From CAVSWT01 sp963782985 (GTDB taxonomy: Bacteria; Bacteroidota; Ignavibacteria; Ignavibacteriales; Ignavibacteriaceae): a stretch of DNA of 64,000 bases. The stretch lies in assembly GCA_963782985.1 (NCBI GenBank), contig CAWALU010000009.1, positions 11,037 to 75,036 on the forward strand, given 5' to 3'. Position 1 is the first letter of the stretch. Each line of letters opens with the position of its first letter. The notes under the pieces are model-generated. The model had not been told where the DNA came from. It saw only the letters and a program-made list of their open reading frames with translations, and searched no databases. A program made the translations under genes and the position numbers. Positions 8,657 to 16,161 of this stretch are shown piece after piece.

Positions 8657-8680
8657 GATATATATTATAGAAATGTTTTA

Positions 8681-8810
8681 GAAGCTGTGTGAAAACTCCA
8701 TTGCCATTTCGACCGAAGGGAGAAATCTCGCATTTCCGAAAGATTGCTCAGTCGAATTCGCCGAGGCGAATTCTTCGAAATGACTCTTATAATAATTTTC
8801 ATACAGCCTC
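8681..8810. repeat. About 130-bp palindromic repeat element with inverted ends
   Basis: The ends GAAGCTGTGTGAAAA (8681-8695) and TTTTCATACAGCCTC (8796-8810) are inverted repeats matching at 13 of 15 bases. Inside, CATTTCGACCGAAGGGAGA and TTCTTCGAAATG face each other around a TCGAATTCGCCGAGGCGAATTC core. The whole block can fold into one long hairpin. No ORF is inside. It lies between pstS and phnE, and looks like a small non-autonomous palindromic element that may also stop phnE transcription. Confidence 0.7.
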
Positions 8811-8845
8811 TTTAATCCATTGAAAAGATTAATTTAAATTTCCAA

Positions 8846-9925
8846 TCAATAAATAGCTTCTCTAATTTTAGCGCTGATATAATCCATCACCCAAACTACA
8901 AAAGCAATCATCAATACTATTAAGCCGACTTCATGCCAGCGCGCCAGACCTTGATACTGCATCAGCATTGTTCCAATTCCGCCTCCGCCTACAAGTCCGA
9001 TAACTGTTGCCATCCTAACGTTTATATCCCATCTGTAAATAGTAAATGATAAAAACGGCAAAACAATCTGGGGAACAACGGCGTACCAAACAACTTGAAT
9101 TTTATTTGCGCCCGTTGCGGTGATCGCTTCCATAGGACCTTCTTCAATATTTTCTATCGCCTCAGAATATAATTTTGCATTGGAAGCAATAGTGTGAACG
9201 AGAAGCGCTATCATTCCCGCAAAAGGACCGATGCCTACCCAGACCGAAAATATAATCGCCCAAATTAAAGGCTCAATTGAACGAATGAAATTCAGAATTA
9301 TTCTTAAAATATAATAAACCGCAAAAGATATTTTATTCCCTTTCATTAAATTTCTTGCGGTGAAAAAACTTAAAAGCAATGTTAGGGGAATTGAAATTAA
9401 AGTCGCCAGCAAAGCGATATAAATTGTTTCGATTGTGGCAAAAAGCGCGTCGTCAAAAATACCCATATTAGGCTGAAACATGGCGCCGAATATCCGTTCG
9501 GCTCCCTGCATGCCTTCACGGCTGAAGAGATCAACAATTGAAAGTTTGGTTACAATCCACCCGGCAATAAAAGTAATGTTAAACAGAAACCAACCAAAAA
9601 TTTCAACTGTCCATTTAGTTGTTTTATTATCTTTTGCAATACCGAAAAGCTTACATGAAATTGATGTTTTAGAATAAGCCCAAAGAAAACCAAGCGCTAC
9701 GCTTATTAAATATATAATTCCAATTTCCCGCCATGAAAAAGGAAGCTCCCTCAATTCCAAAATAAATTTATAATAAACCGCCCGCTGCAAAACTATCAAT
9801 GAATAAAAAACAAAAAAGATATCCAGCAGAACGGCTTTTAAAAAGTTGAACTTGTCTTCCCGTTTTTTATTTTTATCAATTAATTGATGGGGGGTTAATT
9901 GTAATTCCGGTTCCTGAATCGTCAT
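8846..9925 (-). CDS. phnE: Phosphonate/phosphite-type ABC transporter permease (PhnE family)
   Basis: A 359-residue membrane protein; the C-terminal 250 residues form a PhnE-type permease with the docking loop EAITATGANKIQVVWYAVVP and the ending region VGGGGIGTMLMQYQ, typical of this family. It is longer than usual PhnE because of an extra N-terminal part with two or three more hydrophobic segments. The start overlaps the phnC stop by four bases (ATGA), showing tight coupling in the order D-C-E. No C-P lyase or phosphite dehydrogenase gene is nearby, so the substrate (phosphonate, phosphite or phosphate) is undecided. Confidence 0.9.
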   Translation of the reverse strand: MTIQEPELQLTPHQLIDKNKKREDKFNFLKAVLLDIFFVFYSLIVLQRAVYYKFILELRELPFSWREIGIIYLISVALGFLWAYSKTSISCKLFGIAKDNKTTKWTVEIFGWFLFNITFIAGWIVTKLSIVDLFSREGMQGAERIFGAMFQPNMGIFDDALFATIETIYIALLATLISIPLTLLLSFFTARNLMKGNKISFAVYYILRIILNFIRSIEPLIWAIIFSVWVGIGPFAGMIALLVHTIASNAKLYSEAIENIEEGPMEAITATGANKIQVVWYAVVPQIVLPFLSFTIYRWDINVRMATVIGLVGGGGIGTMLMQYQGLARWHEVGLIVLMIAFVVWVMDYISAKIREAIY

Positions 9926-10683
9926 CGTATTTCAACCTCTTCAGCTTCCTCGCCGTATATTGTACGGAACCAATTTTCGTCAATATCTTCCGGCAGACCT
10001 TTATAAATAATTTCACCGTCCTTTAAAGCAATTACTCTTGAAGCGTATCTTCTAACCAGGCTTAAAAAATGAAGGTTGCAAATAACGGTAGTGCCGAGCT
10101 GTTTATTTATTTTTTCGAAGTACTGCATAATTGAATTGGAAGTTGCGGGGTCTAATGATGCAACCGGTTCATCCGCCAATAATAATTTTGGATTCTGCAT
10201 TAAGCTGCGGGCAATCGCTACGCGCTGCTGTTGTCCCCCGCTAAGGGAGTCGGCTCTTATGTTTGCCTTTTCAGAAATGCCTACCGTTTCCAAACTTCGA
10301 TGCGCTTCGTCAATTGTTTCTTTAGAAAATTTTTCAAGTATAGAATTCATGGTGCTAAGCGAACCCAGCTTGCCTGAAATTACATTCGTTAAAACCGATC
10401 TTCTTTTAATTAAATTGAACTGTTGAAACACCATTCCAATTTGAGTTTTAACTTTGCGCAGCTCCTCCCCTTTTATGTGCGTAATATCCTTCCCCAGAAA
10501 TTCTACAGCTCCGGAGGTCGGCTCAATCAATCTATTAATACAGCGAAGTAAAGTTGATTTGCCGGAACCGGACAAGCCAATGATAATAAGGAACTCGCCT
10601 TGGTCAACTTCAAAGCTAACGCCTTTTAAAGCGTGGGTTCCGTTGGGATAAATTTTATGAAGATTATCTACTTTTAATATCAT
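9922..10683 (-). CDS. phnC: Phosphonate-type ABC transporter ATP-binding protein (PhnC family)
   Basis: A 253-residue ABC ATPase: Walker A GLSGSGKSTLLRCINRL, signature LSGGQQQRVAIARSL, Walker B LLLADEPVASLDP, and the switch region ICNLHFLSLVRRYASR, in which the His is within CNLH as in PhnC proteins. It energises the PhnE channel. It overlaps phnE by four bases and follows phnD by 12. Length is normal for PhnC. Confidence 0.93.
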   Translation of the reverse strand: MILKVDNLHKIYPNGTHALKGVSFEVDQGEFLIIIGLSGSGKSTLLRCINRLIEPTSGAVEFLGKDITHIKGEELRKVKTQIGMVFQQFNLIKRRSVLTNVISGKLGSLSTMNSILEKFSKETIDEAHRSLETVGISEKANIRADSLSGGQQQRVAIARSLMQNPKLLLADEPVASLDPATSNSIMQYFEKINKQLGTTVICNLHFLSLVRRYASRVIALKDGEIIYKGLPEDIDENWFRTIYGEEAEEVEIR

Positions 10684-10695
10684 TATTTTTTATCA

Positions 10696-11625
10696 TTATT
10701 TTTTTACCAAATCGCCAAATGAAATATTTTGTTCTTTAAGCAACTTGCGCAGCGGATCGTAATCGCTGTCCTTAGTGTGAATCAACCCTCTGATATCATA
10801 AATTTCATACATAGCCGCTTCCCCTTCTTTAGTGGCAACGTATTTCATCAAAGCGGAAATAACTTTTTCTTTCATCTCTTCAGGCAAATCTTTTCTAAAC
10901 ACCCAGGGATCGTTGGGAATTTTTTCAGTGAAGCCGATGATTTTAATTTTCTGTTCCACATCGGGGAATTGTTTCTCAACGCGCATACGGGCGTCTAAAA
11001 TTTCTCCCGTTTCCGGATCGGGCGGAGCGTAATAAGTAGCGCCCGCCGCAGCCTGCCCTTGATACACCATTATAACAACGTTGTCATGACGCATTGCAAA
11101 TACCGTTTCGCTGGGCTTAACATCCATTGCGTCTAATTTGGCTTTGGGCAGAATGTAACCGGACGTGGAAGAGGGATCTACGTAAGCCATAGTGCGTCCT
11201 TCAATATCTTTTAAGCTGTCAATGCCCGAATCAAACCGTGTAATAAACTGTCCGCGGTATGAAGTCTCTCCGCCGTCGCGCACAATACGCAGTTTTGCTT
11301 CAACGCCGTATTTAGCGTTAGCCATTAAATATGAAAAAGTATTCAGCCCGGCAATGTCGGCTTTTTTAGTACCGAAGGCTTCCACCACAGCAATAAAGCT
11401 GGCGGGCACAGCGGTAACAAAATAGTAGCCTGTTTCCTTTTCAAGAAAATTTACAAGGTCGCGGGCGTTGTTAGTAATTCGTTTAGCGTCAACTGAAGGA
11501 GTGAAATATATTTTGATGGGATTAGTACGCGTACCTAATTTGCCTTCATTCAAATCTCTATACGAGGCGATTATGATGAATAAAATTAATGGCGAGATGA
11601 ATAATGAAAATTTTAAAAGCTTCAT
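10696..11625 (-). CDS. phnD: Phosphate/phosphonate-binding periplasmic protein (PhnD family)
   Basis: A 309-residue binding protein. The hydrophobic start LLKFSLFISPLILFIIIAS is an uncleaved anchor or signal sequence without a lipobox Cys. Family features include YFTPSVDAKRITNNARDLVN, the anion-site segment AYVDPSSTSGYILPKA and KIIGFTEKIPNDPWVFRKDL. It captures the anion for PhnC/PhnE. It is the first gene of its operon; the 220-base gap to the divergent methyltransferase must contain its promoter. I found no clean Pho box there, unlike upstream of pstS. Confidence 0.9.
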   Translation of the reverse strand: MKLLKFSLFISPLILFIIIASYRDLNEGKLGTRTNPIKIYFTPSVDAKRITNNARDLVNFLEKETGYYFVTAVPASFIAVVEAFGTKKADIAGLNTFSYLMANAKYGVEAKLRIVRDGGETSYRGQFITRFDSGIDSLKDIEGRTMAYVDPSSTSGYILPKAKLDAMDVKPSETVFAMRHDNVVIMVYQGQAAAGATYYAPPDPETGEILDARMRVEKQFPDVEQKIKIIGFTEKIPNDPWVFRKDLPEEMKEKVISALMKYVATKEGEAAMYEIYDIRGLIHTKDSDYDPLRKLLKEQNISFGDLVKK

Positions 11626-11846
11626 AAGAAATTATTAATTGGATTTTTAAATATGTAAATAAGTTGAATTGCACACAAATAATTTAGCGTTAAATAATTA
11701 TTGTTTATTCCGAAATCCTTTTATTATTACAATTTTAAATATTTTTAGATTTTTGATTTGAAAAAAGGTATTTTTTTTTGAAGGAATGAATTTAATTTTT
11801 GTAATTTCCTGTATTAATAAAACCAGGTAATTCTTGAAAAATAAAT

Positions 11847-12599
11847 ATGAAAGATACAACTAAAAGATTCTCTAATAGAGTTGAAAATTATATTAAATTT
11901 AGGCCCTCATATCCTGAAAAGTTAATTGAGTATTTAAATGACGTTGTGGGTATTAATCAAGAATCTATTGTCGCAGATATCGGCGCCGGAACCGGAATAT
12001 TTACGGAACTATTAGTAAACAAAGTTAAAAGCATTTATGCTGTTGAGCCCAACTTAGAAATGAGAATGGCAGCTGATTTTCGGCTGAGGAAATATCCAAA
12101 TTATTTTTCAATTAATGGCACTGCTGAAAATACTACCCTCAACAATAATATAATTAATTTTATAGTTGCTGCGCAGGCGTTTCATTGGTTTAATATTCCC
12201 AAAACGCATATCGAATTTAAACGGATTCTTAAAGAAAAAGGTATTTTAATTTTAATCTGGAACAGTCGAATAAATGATACAGAATTTTTAAAAGTTTATG
12301 AAGAAGCATTAAAAACATATTCGACAGATTATAATGAAGTGAATCACCAGAATTTAATGGAAGAAGATTTACAGAAGTTTTTTTCATCCAAAATTACAAA
12401 GGTAGAATTTGATAATTTTCAAGAGTTTAATTTTAATGGAGTACTAGGAAGATTATTATCAAGTTCTTATGCTCCGTTGGAGGAAACAGAAAATTATACT
12501 CAAATTGAAAAAATATTGCGCGAAGCATTTATAAGTTTTTCAGAAAACGATTCTGTTAGATTTAATTATAAAACTGAAGTTTATTGGGGAGTTATATAA
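11847..12599 (+). CDS. Class I SAM-dependent methyltransferase
   Basis: A 250-residue Rossmann-fold methyltransferase. Motif I is VADIGAGTGIFTELL near residue 41, followed by the acidic AVEPNLEMR motif, and then the post-I region FIVAAQAFHWFN, a pattern of the UbiE/Methyltransf_11-like group. The substrate cannot be told. Start ATG at 11847. It stands alone, divergent from phnD and followed by a truncated peptidase fragment. Related proteins are often small-molecule methyltransferases of unknown role. Confidence 0.88.
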   Translation: MKDTTKRFSNRVENYIKFRPSYPEKLIEYLNDVVGINQESIVADIGAGTGIFTELLVNKVKSIYAVEPNLEMRMAADFRLRKYPNYFSINGTAENTTLNNNIINFIVAAQAFHWFNIPKTHIEFKRILKEKGILILIWNSRINDTEFLKVYEEALKTYSTDYNEVNHQNLMEEDLQKFFSSKITKVEFDNFQEFNFNGVLGRLLSSSYAPLEETENYTQIEKILREAFISFSENDSVRFNYKTEVYWGVI

Positions 12600-12676
12600 G
12601 CTGCCTGCTCAATTTATCTAAATCTTAGATTTAAAAAATTTATTCAATTATTAAATGAAGTAACAATAACTCGCTT

Positions 12677-12874
12677 ATGAAAAAAATATTACTCTTTTGC
12701 ATATTCATTTCAAATTTAAATTTTAGTCAAGTTAAATTCAGCGCTAATTTTGAAAGCGGAAATCTACTAAGTGTTTCAACAACAGATTCAATTAACTACG
12801 TTGTTAAAAGCAGAGAAGATATCGGAGGACGCTGGTTTTACTTTTTAATTATTAAAGAGGTTAGGCGTAATTAA
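12677..12874 (+). pseudogene. Truncated start of an exported M14-type carboxypeptidase-like protein
   Basis: A 65-codon frame begins with a signal peptide (KKILLFCIFISNLNFSQ) followed by FSANFESGNLLSV, then DIGGRWFYFLI. This pattern (FxSGNL ... D...RWFYF) matches the N-terminal beta-domain that precedes the catalytic part of M14-family zinc carboxypeptidases. The frame stops directly after it and no catalytic HxxE region follows; the next 280 bases contain an oppositely oriented gene. I read this as the stump of a deleted peptidase gene. Family assignment rests on the short motif only. Confidence 0.55.
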
Positions 12875-12882
12875 TAAATAAA

Positions 12883-13161
12883 TTATTCTATCCACGGCCG
12901 ACCTTTGCCTTGCCAATAATCCACTTTTTTTCTTGTGAAATAATTGAATAGAAATATGAAAACTGTAGCGAGTGTTGTATACATAATAAATAGGAAATTT
13001 CCAGAAATTATTTCCTCAAATAATTTAATAGGAGAAAAAGCATCAGTTAAATAATTCTCATTATGTGAACCAACATTAATTAGAATAAATATGAAACCAG
13101 CACACAAATAAACTGATGTTATCAATTTCAACGAAAATTTTATAAAATCTTTTAAAAACAT
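12883..13161 (-). CDS. Small two-segment membrane protein, unknown function
   Basis: A 92-residue protein with two hydrophobic segments (SVYLCAGFIFILINVG near residue 17 and FLFIMYTTLATVFIFLFNYF near residue 56) and a basic, tryptophan-containing tail (RKKVDYWQGKGRPW). I recognise no family. It faces the peptidase stump. The stretch upstream of its start is similar to the stretch upstream of the methyltransferase at 14944-15654. Confidence 0.55.
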   Translation of the reverse strand: MFLKDFIKFSLKLITSVYLCAGFIFILINVGSHNENYLTDAFSPIKLFEEIISGNFLFIMYTTLATVFIFLFNYFTRKKVDYWQGKGRPWIE

Positions 13162-13166
13162 ATACG

Positions 13167-13283
13167 CCTAACTATTACTTATCCTGCCAGATTAAATTAT
13201 CACTTTCGTTCCAAAGCAATTATTTTTATTTACTCTATAACTTCTTCAATTATTATTTAAAAGGAAATAGAGAATTTTATTTC
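13167..13283. repeat. Copy A of a duplicated promoter-proximal segment
   Basis: This segment upstream of the 92-aa gene matches 15675-15786 upstream of the second methyltransferase. Shared blocks are TAACTATTACT, CAATTATTTTTAT, CTTCAATTAT and ATTTAAAAGGAAATAGA. Both copies have the same orientation relative to the downstream gene start. In both, the far end reads on the minus strand as a KFSISF-stop codon string, suggesting that the 3' end of some gene was copied along. Confidence 0.6.
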
Positions 13284-13378
13284 GTGAATGATTTTTTCAT
13301 AACTTTGAAATATTGCGGGGGGTAAATCTGCTTAAGCGGCTCATAAAAATCTTCAATTCTTAAAACAAATCCGCCGAA
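13277..13378 (-). other. Short orphan reading frame, possible gene tail
   Basis: Minus-strand codons between two stops read FGGFVLRIEDFYEPLKQIYP and on to KVMKKSFTK before a TAA at 13277-13279. The composition is protein-like, but it has no start codon and I recognise no family. It may be the remnant of a gene lost from this patchy region. Confidence 0.3.
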
Positions 13379-13446
13379 CTAAAATAGCGTACAAGTTGAT
13401 ATTCTCGTCGGGCTATACTTTGGCGAAGCGACTAAATACATTATGC

Positions 13447-14694
13447 CTATTGTTTTAAGCGCCCAAAATACGAATGACTTGTAAACCAAATATTATTTTT
13501 AGAATCCACTTTTAAATTAGTAATAAATTTACTTTCTAATGGAGGGAAACTTACTTCAGTCCATTTCAATCCGTCGAATTTATACAGCCCGTTTTCAGCG
13601 CCAGCATAAGGAATATTGTTTTGGTCTATAGCTAAAGCAAAGATAGAACTTGCAGGAAAGGAAGAATTTCTCCAATTAAAAAATGTCGTATCAGTTTTGC
13701 TGATTTTTATTATTCCGTCATAGGCATAGCATCCGAACCATTTAACGTCATTTTGATCTATAGCCATACATAAAGCCCTTATTAAATCTCCATTCACTTT
13801 TAATGATTTCCAATTCTGCCCATCAAAACTTACGCTGCCGTAATCGGAGGTACTCCATAAAACTTTTTGTTTATCAAATATTAATTCATTAGGATGATGA
13901 TAATCAATTGGAAGATTACTCAAATGATCCCAGATTCCATTTTCATATTTTGTAATATCGCCGTCATGATTTGCAGTCCACAGAATATTATTCTCGTCAA
14001 AGCTGATAACATGTACATCCCCGCCTAATGATGCATCCATATCTATGAAGCGCCATCCATTATTTGTTTGTTTTGAGACGCCGTTATAATAATCATAACC
14101 GATATAAATAATATTATTTTTATCAACGCCTATGCATTGAATATCATTATCAATTAAATCATCAGACTTATTATAATTTTCCCAAATTTTATTATATCTG
14201 TAAAATAGTCCGAGGTTTTTAGCGCCAATCAAGGGATTGTCATCATTATCTAAGTTTAGGGCATTAACTTCCGCGCCGGGTATTTTAAAAATTTCCAGAT
14301 TTCCATTTATTAACAATGTATCAATATCAAAAATATCTTTTACATTAAGCGAAATTTGAGATGAGTATGTTTTATTTTTTTTATATACAGCGCATTTAAT
14401 TTTATGATTGCCGGATTTTAACATTGCTGAAAAGTCATAATTTGCAATTCGACCTGCAATATCGGAAACCCACGAGATGCTGTCATAACTAACAATATTA
14501 GTTCCGCTTAAAAATTTTGATTTAAATGTTACAGTGTCAAGTTTATTATAAATTGCTCCATCTATGGGGGATATAATTTTAACATAAGGTTCGGTATTTT
14601 CATCAGCCGGTACGGAAAAATCTTTGCAGTTAAATGATGAAATGGCAATTAAAATTAAAAACAGCAAAAAAGAATATGTGCAAATATTTTTCAT
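13447..14694 (-). CDS. Secreted lipoprotein with Ig-like domain and two-component-regulator-type beta-propeller
   Basis: A 415-residue exported protein. The signal ends at lipobox SFNC (Cys23). Residues ~35-120 look like an Ig-like/Big domain (PYVKIISPIDGAIYNKLDTV). Residues ~135-415 hold about six propeller blades of the Reg_prop type, for example GVDKNNIIYIGYDYYNGVSK, SFDENNILWTANHDGDITKY and AIDQNNIPYAGAENGLYKFD. This is the sensor fold seen in the large propeller kinase and phosphatases at 35-55 kb, but here there is no membrane or signalling domain. Its role is unknown; it may bind a polymer or partner at the cell surface. It follows no clear operon partner. Confidence 0.75.
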   Translation of the reverse strand: MKNICTYSFLLFLILIAISSFNCKDFSVPADENTEPYVKIISPIDGAIYNKLDTVTFKSKFLSGTNIVSYDSISWVSDIAGRIANYDFSAMLKSGNHKIKCAVYKKNKTYSSQISLNVKDIFDIDTLLINGNLEIFKIPGAEVNALNLDNDDNPLIGAKNLGLFYRYNKIWENYNKSDDLIDNDIQCIGVDKNNIIYIGYDYYNGVSKQTNNGWRFIDMDASLGGDVHVISFDENNILWTANHDGDITKYENGIWDHLSNLPIDYHHPNELIFDKQKVLWSTSDYGSVSFDGQNWKSLKVNGDLIRALCMAIDQNDVKWFGCYAYDGIIKISKTDTTFFNWRNSSFPASSIFALAIDQNNIPYAGAENGLYKFDGLKWTEVSFPPLESKFITNLKVDSKNNIWFTSHSYFGRLKQ

Positions 14695-14809
14695 AATTTT
14701 TACAATTTTAATTAGCGCTTTCCATTAAATTGATTAGCTAATTTAAAAATTGACGCTTAATTTATAACTAATTACTTATAGGGATAAGATGGCAATTTTA
14801 TTTACCTAT

Positions 14810-14950
14810 TTAATTAAATAAACGGTTTAATAATTTTCGGTTGTCCTCAGATTTTAATTTTGCCAGCAGAAATTTGTTATCCGAACCGGCGGCTAATCCT
14901 ATAACACCGCCCAGCAAAGCTCCTAAAACTATACGGCATCTCTTTATTTT
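14810..14950 (-). pseudogene. Small glycine-rich membrane ORF without a standard start, possible gene fragment
   Basis: On the minus strand, a frame overlapping the 3' end of the methyltransferase gene reads KKIKRCRIVLGALLGGVIGL, then AAGSDNKFLLAKLKSEDNRK and ends RLFN-stop at 14810-14812. The LGALLGGVIGLAAG segment is a convincing membrane helix and the tail is well-formed protein, so it was probably coding. No ATG/GTG/TTG lies at a sensible position (an ATT precedes KK), so it is either a fragment cut off by the neighbouring gene's insertion or a small protein with an unusual start. Confidence 0.4.
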
Positions 14951-15654
14951 CTTAATATAAAATGTACGTATGATGTTAAATAAGGAATTTTCATTTTAAT
15001 AAGTAGTTGTGTTTTATTCTTTTCAAATGCATTTAGTAATGGAATTTTTTGGTAATAACTATGACCATAATAACCAATATATTCCTCAACGCTATAACCA
15101 ATGTTTTCATATCGTTTTATCATTTTAACAGAAGGTCCACGGCACCAAGAATAATAAGCCTTAAATTTCCCATGCTTAAATTTATCTCTTGGCGCAAATA
15201 TCTTTAGCAGCATATCACTTAGAAATTCAGGGAGAATGCGATTAATAAGGAATGGGAAGGCATATAATGTCGAGAAACAATGAACGGCTAAGCCCCCAGA
15301 ATTCAAAAGCGAGTATATATTTCGATGGAAATATTCACCATATTCAATATGCTCTCCAACCATTCGACTAAAGATTAAATCATATTTCTTTGAGCGTGAT
15401 ATTTTCTTAGCATTTAAATCTAAGACTTCCTTAATATAAATATCTTCAGCTTTTTCAAGCTCACTATACTCAATATCGCTAATAGTATAACTCAATTTGT
15501 TTTCTTCTATAAACGCAGAATTAATTGTAGGATTGGCTCCAGCCCCTAATTCCAGAATAGTTTCAATATTGTTTTCTTTTATTAATTGTTGAATAAATTC
15601 TTCAGCTTTATTCCACCCAATAAATTTATTAAAATTTTTGTACTCAATTATCAT
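14944..15654 (-). CDS. Class I SAM-dependent methyltransferase
   Basis: A 236-residue methyltransferase: motif I ILELGAGANPTINSAF at about residue 35, a second strand YTISDIEYSELEKAEDIY, and the motif IV-like KYDLIFSRMVGEHIEYGEYF. The second half (WCRGPSVKMIKRYENIGYS) resembles methyltransferases of polysaccharide or cell-surface clusters. The substrate is unknown. Its end overlaps the start of a separate small membrane ORF remnant, and its upstream region is duplicated near 13.2 kb. Both facts suggest it arrived by rearrangement. Confidence 0.8.
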   Translation of the reverse strand: MIIEYKNFNKFIGWNKAEEFIQQLIKENNIETILELGAGANPTINSAFIEENKLSYTISDIEYSELEKAEDIYIKEVLDLNAKKISRSKKYDLIFSRMVGEHIEYGEYFHRNIYSLLNSGGLAVHCFSTLYAFPFLINRILPEFLSDMLLKIFAPRDKFKHGKFKAYYSWCRGPSVKMIKRYENIGYSVEEYIGYYGHSYYQKIPLLNAFEKNKTQLLIKMKIPYLTSYVHFILRK

Positions 15655-16161
15655 ATTCTTTATTCATTCTTTGCCGTATAACTATTACTGCAAGCATTGA
15701 TTAATTACCCATCCTCGGCAATAATTATTTTTATAGCGTATAATTTCTTCAATTATCATTTAAAAGGAAATAGAAAATTTTACTTTTGCAAAAATTTCTT
15801 GCCTGGCTATAATGCTTCCATTCATAAAAAAATGTAAAATGGTATGAAGCATAATGAAGTATCTATTTTACACAACCTATGTATGTTTATCGATCATTTA
15901 TCTCATCTATAAATTTTTCCTTTAAAAGATTGTAGAATTTTTTAAATATTTAAGTTCCTATTTCCTAAAACTTAGAAGATTAAAAAAGATGTTCTCAATT
16001 GTTATTATATTTGTAGCGTTCTTATTATCTTTTTTCTTTATTGATATTAAATCAACAATAATCTTTTTATACTTAATGGCATTTGCTTTGCCATTATTAA
16101 ACTTATTAATACAATAAAAAAATTACATCGAAAATATCTTTAATCTAATTATGGAGCTATA
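15655..16161. other. Intergenic region with duplicated segment and a possible small membrane ORF
   Basis: About 500 bases before pckG. The left part (15675-15786) is copy B of the segment at 13167-13283. An imperfect hairpin (ATGCTTCCATTCAT facing ATGGTATGAAGCAT) follows near 15810-15855. The right part holds the small hydrophobic ORF listed at 15989. The pckG promoter should lie near 16118-16150 but is not distinctive. Confidence 0.45.
15989..16117 (+). CDS. Possible small membrane protein, 42 aa
   Basis: ATG at 15989 opens a 42-codon frame that is almost entirely hydrophobic: MFSIVIIFVAFLLSFFFIDI followed by a second segment FLYLMAFALPLLNLLIQ. Two membrane helices are predicted by eye. The frame is open further upstream (reading KIVEFFKYLSSYFLKLRRLK) without a standard start, so it may instead be the tail of a longer lost gene. 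No family is recognised. There is no clear ribosome-binding site beyond AAAAAAG. Confidence 0.35.
   Translation: MFSIVIIFVAFLLSFFFIDIKSTIIFLYLMAFALPLLNLLIQ

Noticed and set aside
11680..11730. Pho box upstream of phnD
   Set aside because: One TTAACG-like hexamer is present, but the neighbours at 11-base spacing do not match, unlike the clean triple box at pstS.
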